Position numbers and translations under genes: made by a program
NCBI GenBank assembly: GCA_022410635.1
Contig: JAJVDF010000343.1
Coordinates: 912,423-976,422, forward strand
DNA: 64,000 bases
Origin: Tretioscincus oriximinensis
Taxonomy: Eukaryota > Chordata > Lepidosauria > Squamata > Gymnophthalmidae
Direction of reading: 5' to 3'
Notes under the pieces: generated by a model
What the model saw: only the letters and a program-made list of their open reading frames with translations
Told to the model about the DNA's origin: nothing
Databases searched by the model: none
Shown here: one piece after another, positions 1 through 10,518 of the stretch
How the letters are laid out: every line of letters begins with the position of its first letter
How positions within the stretch are numbered: the stretch's first letter is position 1

Positions 1-26
1 GGAGGAGGAGGAGGAGGAGGAGGAGG
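1..26. repeat. (GGA)n microsatellite at the window edge
   Basis: Nine uninterrupted GGA units begin at the first base, so the array probably continues outside the window. TTC/TCC-rich tracts in this window are usually the tails of SINE-A copies; a minus-strand SINE-A tail is a possible source, but no SINE body follows. Confidence 0.9.
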
Positions 27-439
27 CCGGGGATGCTGGCATTGCAATGATACAGATTTTGCATGCAACCTCTCTGCTTGGCTGCAGGAGCGTCATTTCA
101 TGCAACTTCACGTTCATGCTAAGACCTCATTCCAGCCACGAGGAAGCCCTGACAACGCCATCTGTACATGGGTGAAGTCTATAGATCGCCATTTCCACCC
201 TTTGAGAATGAGCAACCCAAAGGGCCTTTTCCGTGCAATTAGCGTGGATGGCCCAGAATCTAGTGCAGCTTTGAGGCTGCCGTGTGGATGCACCCTCTGT
301 TAATAATTGCAGAACAAACCACATCTAGACACAGCTTCTAACACAAGTGATCAATGTTTGACCCTTATGGCTAGGAGGGAATACATAAATTATGCGGGGG
401 GAAATCGACAAATGAGTCAAATTTCTGAATGTTTGGGCT
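27..439. other. unannotated stretch
   Basis: Mixed-composition DNA with short chance frames on both strands. I see no repeat family, splice-site pair or RNA gene here. Confidence 0.5.
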
Positions 440-1360
440 GAAGTAACAAAGATAACAAACTGATCTATTGAAATTGGGTGAGTGGGCATCAAAGTGGCAA
501 ATGCACTTCAACTTAATCAAATGCAAGATTATGCATATTGGGGCAAAGAACCCCAACTACTCCTACACCTTATGGGAACCAAGATTTCTGTGACCAAGCA
601 AGAAAAGGATGTTGGGGTGTTAGTGGACAATTCAATGAAGATGTCAACCCAGTGTGCAGAGGCAGCAAAAAAGGCAAATTACATGTTGGNGATAATTAGG
701 AAAGGAATCGAAAACAAGTCAGCAAATGTTGTTTTGCCTCCTTATAAATCTGTGGTGAGGCCACATTTGGAATCCTGAGTTCAATTCTGGTCACCACATC
801 TCAAGAGGGATATTTTGGAACTGGAGAAGGTACAGAAAAGGGCTACAACGTCTGGGCCTCTTCAGCCTCGAAAGGCGACATCTGAGAGGTGATCTGATTG
901 AAGTGTACAAAACCATGCATGGGATGGACAGGGTGAATAGAGAAAAAATGTTTTCTCTCTCCCACAACACTAGGACCAGAGGGCCCTCCTTAAAACTGTT
1001 GGGTAGAAAAGTGAGAACAGACAAAGGAAAGTATTTTTTACCCAGAGTGTCATCGGCCTGTGGAATTTACTTCCTGAAGAGGTAGTGGTAGCTAACAGCT
1101 TGGATAGTTTCAAGACAGGATTAGACAGGTTTATGGACACCAAGGGTATAAATCGATACTAGGATGGATGTCTGGATGTTGCCTCCGAGATGGAGCAACA
1201 GGCAGGACTCCTGAAATGCAGAGATTCATGAACAGGAGCATATTTTGCTTTCCTCTGTTCGGACTGCCGAGGTGCATCTGGTGGGCCTCCGTGTGACACA
1301 GAATGCTGGACTTGATGGGCTGTGGCCTGATCCAGGATGGTTCTCCTTATGTTCTTATGA
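440..1360 (+). mobile_element. CR1-a LINE, 3' portion with broken ORF2 C-terminus
   Basis: A non-LTR retrotransposon relic, 5'-truncated as is usual for CR1. The first half encodes a CR1 ORF2 C-terminal region (residues such as EKDVGVLVDNSMKMS, AAKKAN, VVRPHLES, where CR1 proteins have similar strings). The second half is the 3' UTR found repeatedly in this window (gaggtagtggtagctaacag, gacaggtttatggacacc, ctgtggcctgatcc) and ends at the CR1-a tail cttatgttcttatg. Frameshifts and stops, for example near 777, show that it is dead. Confidence 0.9.
482..775 (+). pseudogene. CR1 ORF2 C-terminal fragment
   Basis: An open frame of 98 residues matching the region downstream of the CR1 reverse transcriptase. 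The match VLVDNSMKMSTQCAEAAKKA is characteristic of the family. The frame ends at a stop replacing the expected VQFW continuation, which reappears in another frame. It lacks the catalytic domain and is only useful as a family marker. Confidence 0.85.
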
Positions 1361-2261
1361 TAATGAACACACATAGCAGGCCGTCTAATCAAATCTCAGC
1401 TCTCACAGCCTTCCTTTGCTGGTTGTAGAAACTGTTGATTCGCTCCTCCTCCTCCCAACCTCTGGCGCCGTTCCAAATTCTGTTCATCACAATAAAAACC
1501 TAATTTTAAAAAATGTGTTTTCCTTCTACAAATTGCATGATAGATAATGTCCTTTTTACCATCTAGCGGCAGTAAGGGCGTGCTACGTACCCAGGAATAT
1601 ATACATACAGCAGATTGTAACAGACAAATACGCCCAACCCATCTACCGACGCTCCAGCTAAAATCGCTAATCATAAATCTCTGAGCTACAACAGGTTCAA
1701 GAAATGGGAGCACATGGTTGTTTGCAGGTAATGGTATTTGCACTGTATGTCTAAAATGGATCTGATTACTGAAGCGTGAATTTACAGAGCATCGTGCAGA
1801 GATGGATGGAGAATTACTTTGCATATTTTAACCCCTCAAAAATGTAACAGAGAGGCAGATCTGATCGCATTACGTGGTGCCTGGTGCTCCCTAGATAGGG
1901 AAGGCTAAGCAAGATGCAGAGGGCCGGTCTTCCAATGCAAAATGTTAGATCCGTCATTGAAAAACGTGCTAATCTGTCAGTTACGACAAGCCCAGGGACG
2001 TCTGTCAAGATTGTGCCATTCTGAACTCTGAAAAATATCCTTCGCTTTTAGCAAGGAATTTGGGACTGTGTTTTAAAGTCACATGAAATTTATTACCAGG
2101 ACAAACATTTGCTGATACTACAGTTCAAATAATAATTATTAATGTGATTATTTAATGATTTTTTTAAAAAAAACATATGATTTCATTATTCTGCAGTGCT
2201 GTGAAAGCTTGTGACACTCAAGTAAATTAGTGCCTCAGCTCACACAAAAGAATTCATCTGC
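1361..2261. other. unannotated stretch
   Basis: Holds a 142-codon minus-strand frame at 1396-1824, but its translation shows no domain I recognise and no flanking splice signals, so I treat it as chance. AT-rich DNA with TAAT/ATTA motifs lies at 2125-2175. Confidence 0.5.
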
Positions 2262-2327
2262 GACACAGAATGCTGGACTTGATGGGCTGTGGCCTGATCC
2301 AGTATGGCTCTTCTTATGTTCTTATGT
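2262..2327 (+). mobile_element. CR1-a 3'-terminal fragment
   Basis: Only the last 65 bases of CR1-a are present: gacacagaatgctggacttg through cttcttatgttcttatg. Extreme 5' truncation is typical of CR1 insertion. Confidence 0.85.
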
Positions 2328-2731
2328 TATAGTATGCAGTGGTGGCTGGCCACTGTTTTTGTGGGGTTCAGCGAACACTCAGAGATTAAAATCAATGATA
2401 AAATCTCCTTTCATAGAGGAGCTGCCAACAAATCAAAAAACTCCAGGCAGCTTTTTTAATTGGCAAATGGGGATGCCGATCCCTGAACCAATTTGAGGGC
2501 TGCCTAGGAGGGGCTACAGTCTCTCTCTCAGTCTCCATAGAGGTGCCATTTTGTATTGACATTCAACTTGCAGACTGAGAGAGAGACCAGTAAGTGCCTG
2601 AATGTGGCTCCTCCCAGCCACTTTTCTAACTTTGCCGAGGCTGGAGGAACCTGCGCCCCCCAGCCCCAAACTCCACCAGCCGCCGCTGATAGTATATCAA
2701 GCCAATAAATAGAGAATACATATCTACTGAC
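2328..2731. other. unannotated stretch
   Basis: No recognisable repeat or gene. The stretch ctcagtctccatagaggtgc and gacattcaacttgcagactg (about 2530-2590) may belong to an unlisted repeat. Confidence 0.4.
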
Positions 2732-2876
2732 AGGCAGTTTGGTGTCGCGGGTAGAATGTTAGACTATTATCTGATGGTCTCCCGGTCCGATTCCACACGC
2801 TTGCTGAGTGACCTTGGGCCAATCACAGTTCTTTAGAACTCTCTCAGCGCTGCCTACTTTTGTAGGGTGTCTGCTG
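2732..2876 (+). mobile_element. SINE-B (Sauria-SINE-like), 5' half
   Basis: Starts at the tRNA-related head (aggcagtttggtgtcg), keeps an RNA polymerase III box-B-like segment (ggtccgattcc) and the conserved body gagtgaccttgggccaatca and ctttagaactctctcagc. The 3' body and the AAATA tail are missing. Confidence 0.85.
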
Positions 2877-3533
2877 AACCATCTGTAGCAGTGTTGCAAG
2901 CTGAATGGGAATCTTGAACATTTGATGAGATTTTCAGTCTCCTACGAAGTCTTATATGAGAATGTACAAGAAATATGTCGGGGGCTGGAAGTGACATTGT
3001 CGTGATGTCGCTTCTGCTCTCTGCTTCCAGGATTGGCACCTGGAATGATGCACTTCCGATCCCGTCCCGGAAGTGATGTCACAAAATTTTCTTGCATGCT
3101 TCACGCACGAAGAAATCGGCAGAGTTATTTCTTGGAAAGCTTGTTCCACATACCGTACCTTTCTCCTGTTAAGTCTCCAAGTGCCCCTACCGCCCTTGCT
3201 GGATTTTCTGAAATAAGATTAACACAGCTATTTCTATGAAAAGTAAAGGAGCTTGTTTCTGACCATCCAGCCCTTCCCTGCCTCCTTGCAACACCAGCAA
3301 ACCAGCCCCATCGCAGCTCAACAGTCCCACCCCAATCTGGAGATTGTTACTGCTGGTATGTTTATTGTGGACCTTTGCACACAGGTCCTAGCAGTTCTTG
3401 CGACAAATATAATGAATTCACTGTGCAGGAATCATTTTTCACAGGAGAATGACCACCGTGGAGGTCAGAACTAATTTGGAGAAAAGGAAGATCAAAGCAA
3501 TGGTCTCTCCTTCCCCAAAGAAATAACAAACAT
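2877..3533. other. unannotated stretch
   Basis: No gene or repeat family recognised. Several short frames on both strands are shadows of each other. Confidence 0.4.
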
Positions 3534-3705
3534 CTGTCCCCACTGAGCCTAGTTGTGGGTTATATCTTGCTACAGAGCTTGGTCATCCACATGCCAGTGT
3601 AGGCTATGCCAGGCCACATTCGGGGCCTACCATAGCCTACCCTAGCATGCAGATGGCAGGTTCCTATTCTGAGAGATAGCCAAAAATAAGGCTCAGTGCC
3701 GACAG
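3534..3705 (+). repeat. fold-back repeat, copy 1
   Basis: The ends are inverted repeats: CCCCACTGAGCCTA at the left and TAAGGCTCAGTG at the right. The interior is also imperfectly self-complementary (ccagtgtaggctatgccagg against catagcctaccctagcatg). A second copy lies on the minus strand at 38129-38293 and a half copy at 56143-56200. It is probably a non-autonomous DNA element, but I found no clear target duplication. Confidence 0.7.
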
Positions 3706-3712
3706 GGCCATA

Positions 3713-3829
3713 ACTGGGTGATCTTGGGCCGGTCACAGTTCTTTAGAACTCTCTCAGCCCCACCTACTTCAAGGGGTGTCTGTTGTGGAGAAAGCAAAAA
3801 AAACTATGTGCATCACCCTTTGGCTCGCC
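3713..3829 (+). mobile_element. SINE-B fragment, middle part
   Basis: Matches SINE-B from the gggtgatcttgggccggtca segment to the actatgtgcatcacccttt segment. The tRNA-like head is replaced by the fold-back repeat that abuts it at 3705. Confidence 0.8.
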
Positions 3830-4313
3830 AAACTTCTTAAGAGCTACATCAGGCTGGCTCCTTTCACCGGCATTTGCTCTGAAAGTTAACACATGCCCAC
3901 CAGAAACATTTCCCACCTGTTTAGAACCTCCTGCTCCAGCCCATTATTATTTCAATGCTTACAGTGCACAGAAACCAGCTGCTGTCTTGTCTAACAAGCC
4001 TCTCTCGCTTTTTATCAACCTGGAGTTATTCATTGTGCATTGTTAGAGATGACAAGTCACCCTCCACACCCACATGCACACTTTGGTTACCTGGAAACCA
4101 GGTCAGGCTGTTATATCGGTAGCATTCGATGAATGTCGGGAGAGCACAAAGAACTGAGGCATTGTCACCTGCTCTTCATTTCTTTTCAAGGGATTACAAA
4201 TAGAAGCCGGACAGTGGTCTGGTTCCACATCANGGAACAAAGAACTCAGGCCAGGATTCCCGCACACTGGATTGTTGCTTCCCTGATAGGGAAGCGAAAA
4301 TTCTGATTTCTCG
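3830..4313. other. unannotated stretch
   Basis: Low-complexity-free DNA without recognised features. Confidence 0.4.
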
Positions 4314-4690
4314 TAGACTGGCCAGATTTTCTGAGGCCCAGACCAGAGTAATTAATATTCATTACAATATTCGTGCAAATCACCCCACCAACATGCACAT
4401 CCACCACCACCCCTAGAGCCCCCACGTGTGCAGGAAAACCCACAGAGCGCCCGCAAAAACCATGAAGCAAATTAGAAAATTCTAAAGCACATGCAAAATA
4501 AGTGACATCACATTGGGGGGGGGGGGGGAGTAGAGCCAAAAGGCCCTTCTCACCCACCCCACCGGAATTTAGACAAATAAATAATTTTTTTTAAAAAAAA
4601 AAAAATTCCTCAACAAAAAATGGAGAAATCCCCCCACATGCACAGAGGGCAGGGTAGACACCCCCAACCAGGGTTTTCCCAGGAAACCAG
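4314..4690 (+). mobile_element. hAT-Y element, 3' end lost
   Basis: Begins with the hAT-Y terminus TAGACTGGCCAGATTTTCTG and continues through the family body (attaatattcat, gcaaatcaccccaccaacatg, agggcagggtagacaccccc). The expected right terminus (ggtcatctggtcagccta) is absent; the match ends near gggttttccc and unrelated DNA follows. Confidence 0.75.
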
Positions 4691-4869
4691 GTGTGGCGAC
4701 CCCTACCTGAGGGCCCTACTATTAGATGACCCTCACAGTCAGGGGTGCCACAATATCCACCCTGTTGCCCAAGGCAGCACCCACGACTGCCTGCAGCAAC
4801 AGTACTATCCTCAGGCCTACACAAGGCCTCGGTGTTTACCTCAGGATGAGGGCTTTATTCACAGCCCCC

Positions 4870-5380
4870 ACCAGTAGCGTGCTTATATTTTGTTGTTACA
4901 GAAATAAAAGAAAGAGAGAGATGTTTGAAATGAAACAAATAACAAGTTTATTATTTACAAACAAGGAATAGAAGAAAGATTAGAATAATAAAGCTTCGGC
5001 TTTTATGAAGTAAGCCTGACTCAAGCACACACACAAAGCAAGAGCAACATTAGTTTCCAGACACTTAAAGAGACAGGCAAAGATGTTTATTTATTTGTTC
5101 CAGCCCCAAGTCAAGCCTCCACTTTGACTCCTCCAGGCCACCATACACTCCCACCCCCTCCCTCTGAGGCAGATCAGAAGCGGAGCCCTCTGTCCACTTG
5201 CTACACCACAAGTCTCCCCGACAGAAAGGCCGCTAGCCCTGGTCAGCCTCCCTTTTATATGCTGACCAGCAGGCTACTCGAGGCCCCATTGGCTGGCTCC
5301 TCCAGCCGTGCCCCCTCCCAAACAGGGAACCAGGAAGCCACGCCCCTGCCCAGGCCTGCTCTTCCCCCCTCTATCTGGGA
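4870..5380 (-). mobile_element. LTR-like segment
   Basis: Read on the minus strand it has the order expected of a long terminal repeat: a CCAAT box (complement of 5287-5292), a TATAAAAGG box (complement of about 5251-5259), then AATAAA signals near 5086-5095 and further ones toward 4850-4950. No coding region or primer-binding site is visible and ends are not resolved. It could instead be an old promoter-containing repeat of another class. Confidence 0.4.
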
Positions 5381-5688
5381 TACAGTGGTACCTCGGTTCT
5401 CGAACACAATTCGTTCCGGCAGGACGGTCGAGAACCAATTTGTTCGGGAACCGAAGCAAGGCGCGCCGGGCCGAAAAAACGTGCCTTGATGACGTCAGCA
5501 AGGCGCGCCGGGCCGAAAAAACACGCTTTTATGACCTCAGCAAGGCGCGCCGGGCCGAAAAAGCGCGCTTTGATGACCTCAGCAAGGCGCGCCGGGCCGA
5601 AAGAACGCCGGAGGAAGTTCGAGTTCCAAATCGGTGTTCGGATTCCAGGACGACTTTCAAGGCGTTCGAGAACCGAGGTACCACTGTA
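5381..5688 (+). mobile_element. TA-flanked mariner/pogo-like MITE
   Basis: Terminal inverted repeats CAGTGGTACCTCGGTTCTCG (from 5383) and its near-perfect complement (cgagaaccgaggtaccactg, ending 5686) are flanked by TA on both sides, the target duplication of Tc1/mariner-pogo elements. There is no transposase; the interior is a 42-bp tandem repeat. It interrupts the LTR-like segment. Confidence 0.85.
5455..5612 (+). repeat. 42-bp GC-rich tandem repeat inside the MITE
   Basis: Three full units (5455-5496, 5497-5538, 5539-5580) and a partial fourth. Each starts agcaaggcgcgccgggccga and contains the octamer GGCGCGCC. Unit 1 also holds TGACGTCA, a CRE-type palindrome, decayed to TGACCTCA in later units. 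CpG density is far above its surroundings. Confidence 0.95.
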
Positions 5689-5883
5689 TTTGGTAAGTAA
5701 ATAAAAGAAACACAAACCTCAAAATGGAGGACGCCACACCAGGGTCATCCCGTCAGCCCAGTTTTCTGCCATAATTTGAAAGGACCAGTCCTGGAAGCAA
5801 GGGGCTTTACTTCCACCCCCAGGGCAAACAGCCTAGTGTCCAAAGGTCATTGGTTCTTTGTTCAGTTTGCTTTTGGATTGAAT

Positions 5884-6185
5884 CATAGAAGTATAGAGTT
5901 GGAAGGGACAGCTAACAGCTTGGATAGCTTCAAGACAGGACTAGACAGGTTTATGGACACCAAGGGTATAAATGGGTCCTCGGATGGATGTCTGGATGTT
6001 GCCTCCGGGATGGAGCACCAGGCAGGATTCCCGAAATACCATTTGCAGGGAGTCATGAGCAGGAGCATATTTTGCTTTCCTCTGTTCAGGCTGCCCAGGT
6101 GCATCTGGTGGGCCTCTGGGTGAGACAGAAGCTGGACTAGATGGGCTCTGGCCTGATCCAGTATGGATCTTCTTATGTTCTTATG
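5884..6185 (+). mobile_element. CR1-a 3' UTR with a scrap of CR1-b at its head
   Basis: The first 25 bases (aatcatagaagtatagagttgg) resemble the CR1-b end. From 5910 the CR1-a 3' UTR runs to the terminal cttatgttcttatg. Confidence 0.85.
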
Positions 6186-6420
6186 CCTGTAGTTTCCTGC
6201 TTCCACCTTTTNCCCCTTTTTGAAAATAGGGACAACATTTGCCCTTCCCCATTCTACAGGGACTTCTGTTGTCCACGAATTTTCAAAGATCACTTGCAAG
6301 TGGTTCCGCTATTACTTCTGCTTGTTCCTTCAGTACCCTGGGATGTAGTTCATCCGGGCCTGGGTTTGTGAGGGGTTTTATTTCCTCAACGCAAAATCCA
6401 GGAAAAATATTTGGTTTGGT
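6186..6420 (-). mobile_element. CR1 ORF2 fragment, opposite strand
   Basis: The minus-strand frame contains VPVEWGRANVVPIFKKG and KVEAGNYR, the N-terminal part of the CR1 reverse transcriptase domain. It abuts tail-to-middle against the preceding plus-strand CR1-a. The homologous segment is also at 24860-24940. Confidence 0.85.
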
Positions 6421-6461
6421 TCTATTCGAAAAGCCACATCGCCACCCCTGCGCTTTAATCC

Positions 6462-6800
6462 AGTTCTTTTTTTTATTTCATTTTTTTATTTACTTTTACA
6501 CATACAGACACTGTTAATTAACATTTCTATTATTACATATAAACACTATCTAAAAAAAACCCTAAGCCCTCCCTCCTGCCACCACCCACTCTACAATCTC
6601 ATGGGGGAAATTAAGTAATATTATCGTAATTCTTTGGTCAAGGACCATCAATATTGTGTGCATTAAAGTAATATTTCTTACATTGAATATTCCAAAGGCA
6701 ATGAGCTTTTGCTTTTTAATAGCCCACACTGTTTTGATTTCTGTTCCAATTCTCTTTAATCTTTTTTCTCTTATATATTCATAAAGCATAAACTCAGTTT
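6462..6800 (-). mobile_element. possible LINE 3' region (AT-rich, T-tract first)
   Basis: Starts with a T-rich tract (ttttttttatttcatttttt) that would be a poly-A tail on the minus strand and continues as AT-rich DNA. The arrangement resembles an L1 3' UTR inserted in reverse, but no coding motif supports it. Confidence 0.25.
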
Positions 6801-6940
6801 AATAAAAATACCAACACTTTACTGTCCATTTTACTTTTATCATTCCAACCTCTTGTGATTACTGTATGTCCTGCCCATTTCTTCAGGACTGAAGATGGAT
6901 TAAACGTACGTGTCGGAACAGGACATTAAGTAGCTGAGTA

Positions 6941-7266
6941 GGCACGAATGGCTCAGTTGGCTAAGTGCAGGGCTTTCATTAGAGAGATGGGGCTTTGAGG
7001 ACCTGTGCTGAACATGGAGAGAATTGAGTACCTGTAGCTCTAGCCAACCCAGCTATTTGAAAGCACGAATGGCAGGAAATTGCAACAGACTGCAACTAGA
7101 TAAATGGGATCCAACATAGTGTGGTAGGGAAGATAGAAAAAAGCCTTTGGGTGAAAAATAACCTTATAAGCTGCTTTGAGTACCTCCGGGTGAGAAAATC
7201 AACGTATAAAAACCCAGTTCTTCTTCTTCTCCTTCCCCTTGCTCCTCCACCTCCTCCCTTCTCCTA
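6941..7266 (+). mobile_element. SINE-A, diverged full-length copy
   Basis: Head ggcacgaatggctcagttgg carries the tRNA-like box A. The body has cctgtagctctagccaaccc and gaaattgcaac, and the 3' part ends in aacccagttcttcttcttct plus a CT-rich tail. Substitutions are more numerous than in other copies, so it is an older insertion. Confidence 0.85.
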
Positions 7267-7923
7267 CAAATCAGCCTACATCTGGATTAAAATGCCTGTG
7301 TGAACACTGTTTGAGAAAGATGGAAAAGCAGATTTCCTTTGATATTTGAAATTGAAAAAATGCCAATATAGGTTGCAATTTAGGTTGCTTCCAGACAAAA
7401 CTGAGGACAGACTTTTTTACACATTTAATGGGTGTGAAAATGTAATTTCCTCCCCAATGCCCAGGTGCTGGACCATTACAAGTTGCACCTGGGTAGAATT
7501 CTTCTCTTCTACAGCCATTAAAAGTGTAAAGTTCTATTCCAAATTTTATCTTGTAACTCCTAAGCTTGTTCTTAGCATTCCTTTTACATGGAATGTTTGA
7601 ATTTCTAGACAATGCTGGTTATTTATACTGCGTAAAGGTTTATGCATGGCTGTCCATTTCTAAAAGTTTATGCATTAGAAAAAAGCCAATATGCCAGAAA
7701 GTGTCATTTTCTCCACAATGACACGCTGTAGCACTTATAATGTGGTCTTCTCAGGTGAAGAAAGAGTTCTTCTAAATGATTTATTGCACCAGCCAGCGAA
7801 AGAGATATTGCACTTCAAAGATGCAGATAGATATTCAAGAAAGCAAAGTTTTGAATGTTTAAAGACAGTAATATATGAAATCCTTTATCTATCTTGCATG
7901 CAGAATAGGTTGAAACGATGAAC
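7267..7923. other. mostly unannotated; diverged repeat at about 7400-7560
   Basis: Bases 7400-7560 resemble the right arm of the fold-back element at 25695-25938 (agttgcacctgggtagaatt, ctcttctacagccattaaaa, gttctattcc). The rest is unassigned. Confidence 0.4.
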
Positions 7924-8335
7924 TATTTATTATTTATTTATACTTATATCCTACCCTATACCTGAAGGTCTCAGGGCGGCCAACCAAAGAGTGGTGCACA
8001 TAGCTTTTGTTCCTTTCTCCACAACAGGCACCCTGTGAAGTAGGTGGGGCTGAGAGAATTCAAAGAACTGTGACTGGCCCAAGGTCACTATTCTTGCAAT
8101 TCTTGCTTTCAAATAGTTGGGTTAACTAGAGCTACAGGCTAGTAGAATATGCTCACCCCTCCCCATGTTCGACACAGGGCCTTGAAACCCCATCTTTCAG
8201 ATGAAAGACTGGCACTTAGCCGACTGTNACTGGCCCAAGGTCACCCAGCGGGCTTGCATAGAGGAGTGGGGAATCGAACCAGGAGACTACCAGGTAAGAG
8301 TCCCCCACTCTTAACCACTATACCAACCTGGCTGA
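7924..8335 (-). mobile_element. SINE-B, full length, split by a SINE-A fragment
   Basis: On the minus strand it runs from the head (ccaggttggtatagtggtta) through the body to the tail (complement of tatttatttatac). The 16-base segment ACTGGCCCAAGGTCAC occurs at both 8073-8088 and 8229-8244, on either side of the inserted piece, and is a target duplication of the host SINE. Confidence 0.9.
8089..8222 (-). mobile_element. short SINE-A insertion nested in SINE-B
   Basis: Contains only the first half of SINE-A: the region around gatggggtttcaaggccctg to gcaagaattgcaagaata, without the CTTTGAG...TTC 3' half. The flanking 16-bp duplication shows it arrived as a retroposition event. Loss of the 3' half is unusual because truncation normally removes the 5' end. 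Confidence 0.8.
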
Positions 8336-8518
8336 TAAGATTGCAACCTGATGCCAACGAAGAAGATACGGCCCTTGGCTTTAAAAAAAACACAAAAATC
8401 CTAGGCTTCTTGGCAAAGTGTTGAAGAAGAGTAGGAACAAAATATTTTACTGCTCTTTATTTATTGAAGAATTTAGAAATATCGCTTTCCACTTCCTACT
8501 GAAAAATCCTAAAGGGGT

Positions 8519-8828
8519 TGAAGAAGAAGAAGAACTGGGTTCTTATACCCTGCTTTTCTCACCTTTCAAAGGGACTCAAAGCGGCTTACAAGGGTATTTG
8601 TGACCGAAGGGTGGCATTCTGTCTTCCCCACCAGGCTGTGGTGGTTCCCATGTATCTACTTGCAGTCAGTTGCAATTTCTTGCAATTCATGCTTTCGAAT
8701 AGCTGGGTTGGCTAGAGCTACAGGCTAGTGAAAGGTGCTCAGTCCTCCCCACGTCCAACACAGGGCTTCAAAACCCCATCGCCCAGCTGAGAGACGGATT
8801 CCTTAGCAACTGAGCTATCCGTGCCTGC
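8519..8828 (-). mobile_element. SINE-A, full length
   Basis: Reverse orientation: GAA tail first (aagaagaagaagaactgggt), then ctcacctttcaaagggactc, the body, and the tRNA-like head at the far end (agctatccgtgcctgcc). The box-B region is gggcttcaaaaccccat. Confidence 0.9.
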
Positions 8829-9951
8829 CGACAGGAAAGATACGGTTTTGTCTCGAGCATAAAACTAGATTCAGCAAACAAATGAGCTTAGGAGGCAGGA
8901 CACAAAGTTTTCCTACCACAATGGTAGTAACATCGTAATGCTTCTGCCCCATGGTGTTAACAGAGTTTGCAAAGTTGCCATGCCTGCAGCTCTAGAGGGG
9001 AGAAGCCTTCCTCTTTTACGGGATGAATAGCTAACTGAACATGCTCAGTATTTACTTCCTGGTTATTTGTCTCGTACAGTATAGAAAACAGCAGTTGCAC
9101 CATACGGAAGCTCATACTCAAAAAGAATATCAATGCAGTTTTAAAAGAAATCACTTCATGTTCATACATTTGAAGTCACTGTATAATAAAAGTAAATTCA
9201 ACACTGCAATGCCAGCTAGATAATATATCCGATCTCTAAAAACTTCAAACTCTATGGTTTCTTCTGTGTTCCGTGAACTTGTTTAACATTTTCTTAAAAG
9301 TTATCTGGGCTGATTGCTGTCACCACTTCCAGTGGCAGCAATTTTGAATCCCACCACTGATAAGCTTGACAACTGCCCAAGGTCTCAAATAAGAGGGTTT
9401 TATCCTGCCTGCTTGGATTGAGTAAGGGCTGCACAGAGTTGGGTCTTCCATATGAAGGAAAGAGATTCATGGAAACAAATATCTCCCTCAGTGAAAAATT
9501 CCTAAGCAACCCAAATCCATTTTGACGGAATGCATTTCCAAAAAGGTAAATGGGATCTACGCAATGAATTAAGCAAATTGATTGTAAAAATTTACAGCCC
9601 TGCACAACACAGTGCAAAGGGTGTAGGAGGCAAATTATTGAAGTCAATTTTAACCCTTCAACCATGAAGTACCTTGCAAATTGGCTCATAAACCCCATCA
9701 GTAATGACAGGTGAAGGAAACAGAAGTGTCCTACACATACTAAGGACTCTGAGCAATAAATCGACTCAATGAGTTCTCAGAAGGAAATGGGACACCCCAT
9801 GCTCCCACCTTTGCAGTCTTTCCTTCCTTGGTGCATGCGCCGTAACCTTTTTATTAAATAAGTACTCTATGTGCCACTTACCTTGGTTCAAAATTTTACA
9901 GAGCAAATAGTTTATAACCACCCAAAGTATTCATATATTATGAATCTAATA
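8829..9951. other. unannotated stretch
   Basis: Over 1.1 kb with no recognised repeat. A 134-codon minus-strand frame (9294-9698) shows no domain and no splice sites that I can defend. Confidence 0.5.
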
Positions 9952-10191
9952 TAGACTGACCAGATTTTCTGAGGCCCAAACTGATGGAATTAATATTCAT
10001 GCTAATTTGCATATTCATAAATATAAAAATCACCCACCAACATACATACTTTTCCAAAATCCCCGTCCGAGAAATCCGTGAACCTTTTGAAAGAAAATTG
10101 AGAATTTTTGAAGTATTTTACTGAGGAGAGAGTGCCTTCAGGACCTGGACCTGGATGCCAGAGCCCCCTACTGGTGGTACAGTAATTTTTT

Positions 10192-10225
<34 letters not shown>

Positions 10226-10316
10226 CTTCAGTAAAAAATGGGGGAATCACCCTCCCTGGGAGGGCAGGTTAGACACCCCAAAACTGGGTCCCCCCCTCAA
10301 AAAAGGGGTCAGCCTA
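9952..10316 (+). mobile_element. hAT-Y element
   Basis: Left terminus TAGACTGACCAGATTTTCTG, then the attaatattcatgctaattt and cacccaccaacatacat segments, ctactggtggtacagt, and tagacaccccaaaactgggt. The right end is shortened (ggggtcagccta). A (TA)n tract at 10196-10222 replaces the usual A/T stretch. No clear target duplication. Confidence 0.85.
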
Positions 10317-10400
10317 ATATAAGATGGCCTCCCAAAAACATGTTTTGTTTTGCTAATTATTTTAATACGCGAAAAACACGTTCACAATTCTGTCCCACCT
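10317..10400 (-). repeat. Rep-Z fragment
   Basis: Shares gcctccc, aaacatgttttgttttgct and aaaacacgttcacaattct with the longer Rep-Z copy at 41868-42130, same orientation. Confidence 0.6.
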
Positions 10401-10401
10401 A

Positions 10402-10518
<117 letters not shown>

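Noticed and set aside
1396..1824. 142-codon minus-strand frame
   Set aside because: No domain, no splice-site pair, no repeat support; length is compatible with chance in 64 kb.
5308..5700. 130-codon frame with 14-residue repeats (SKARRAEKT-like)
   Set aside because: The peptide repeat is only the 42-bp DNA repeat of the MITE, open because 42 is a multiple of three; open on both strands.
9294..9698. 134-codon minus-strand frame
   Set aside because: Composition is ordinary but no recognisable motif or exon boundary.
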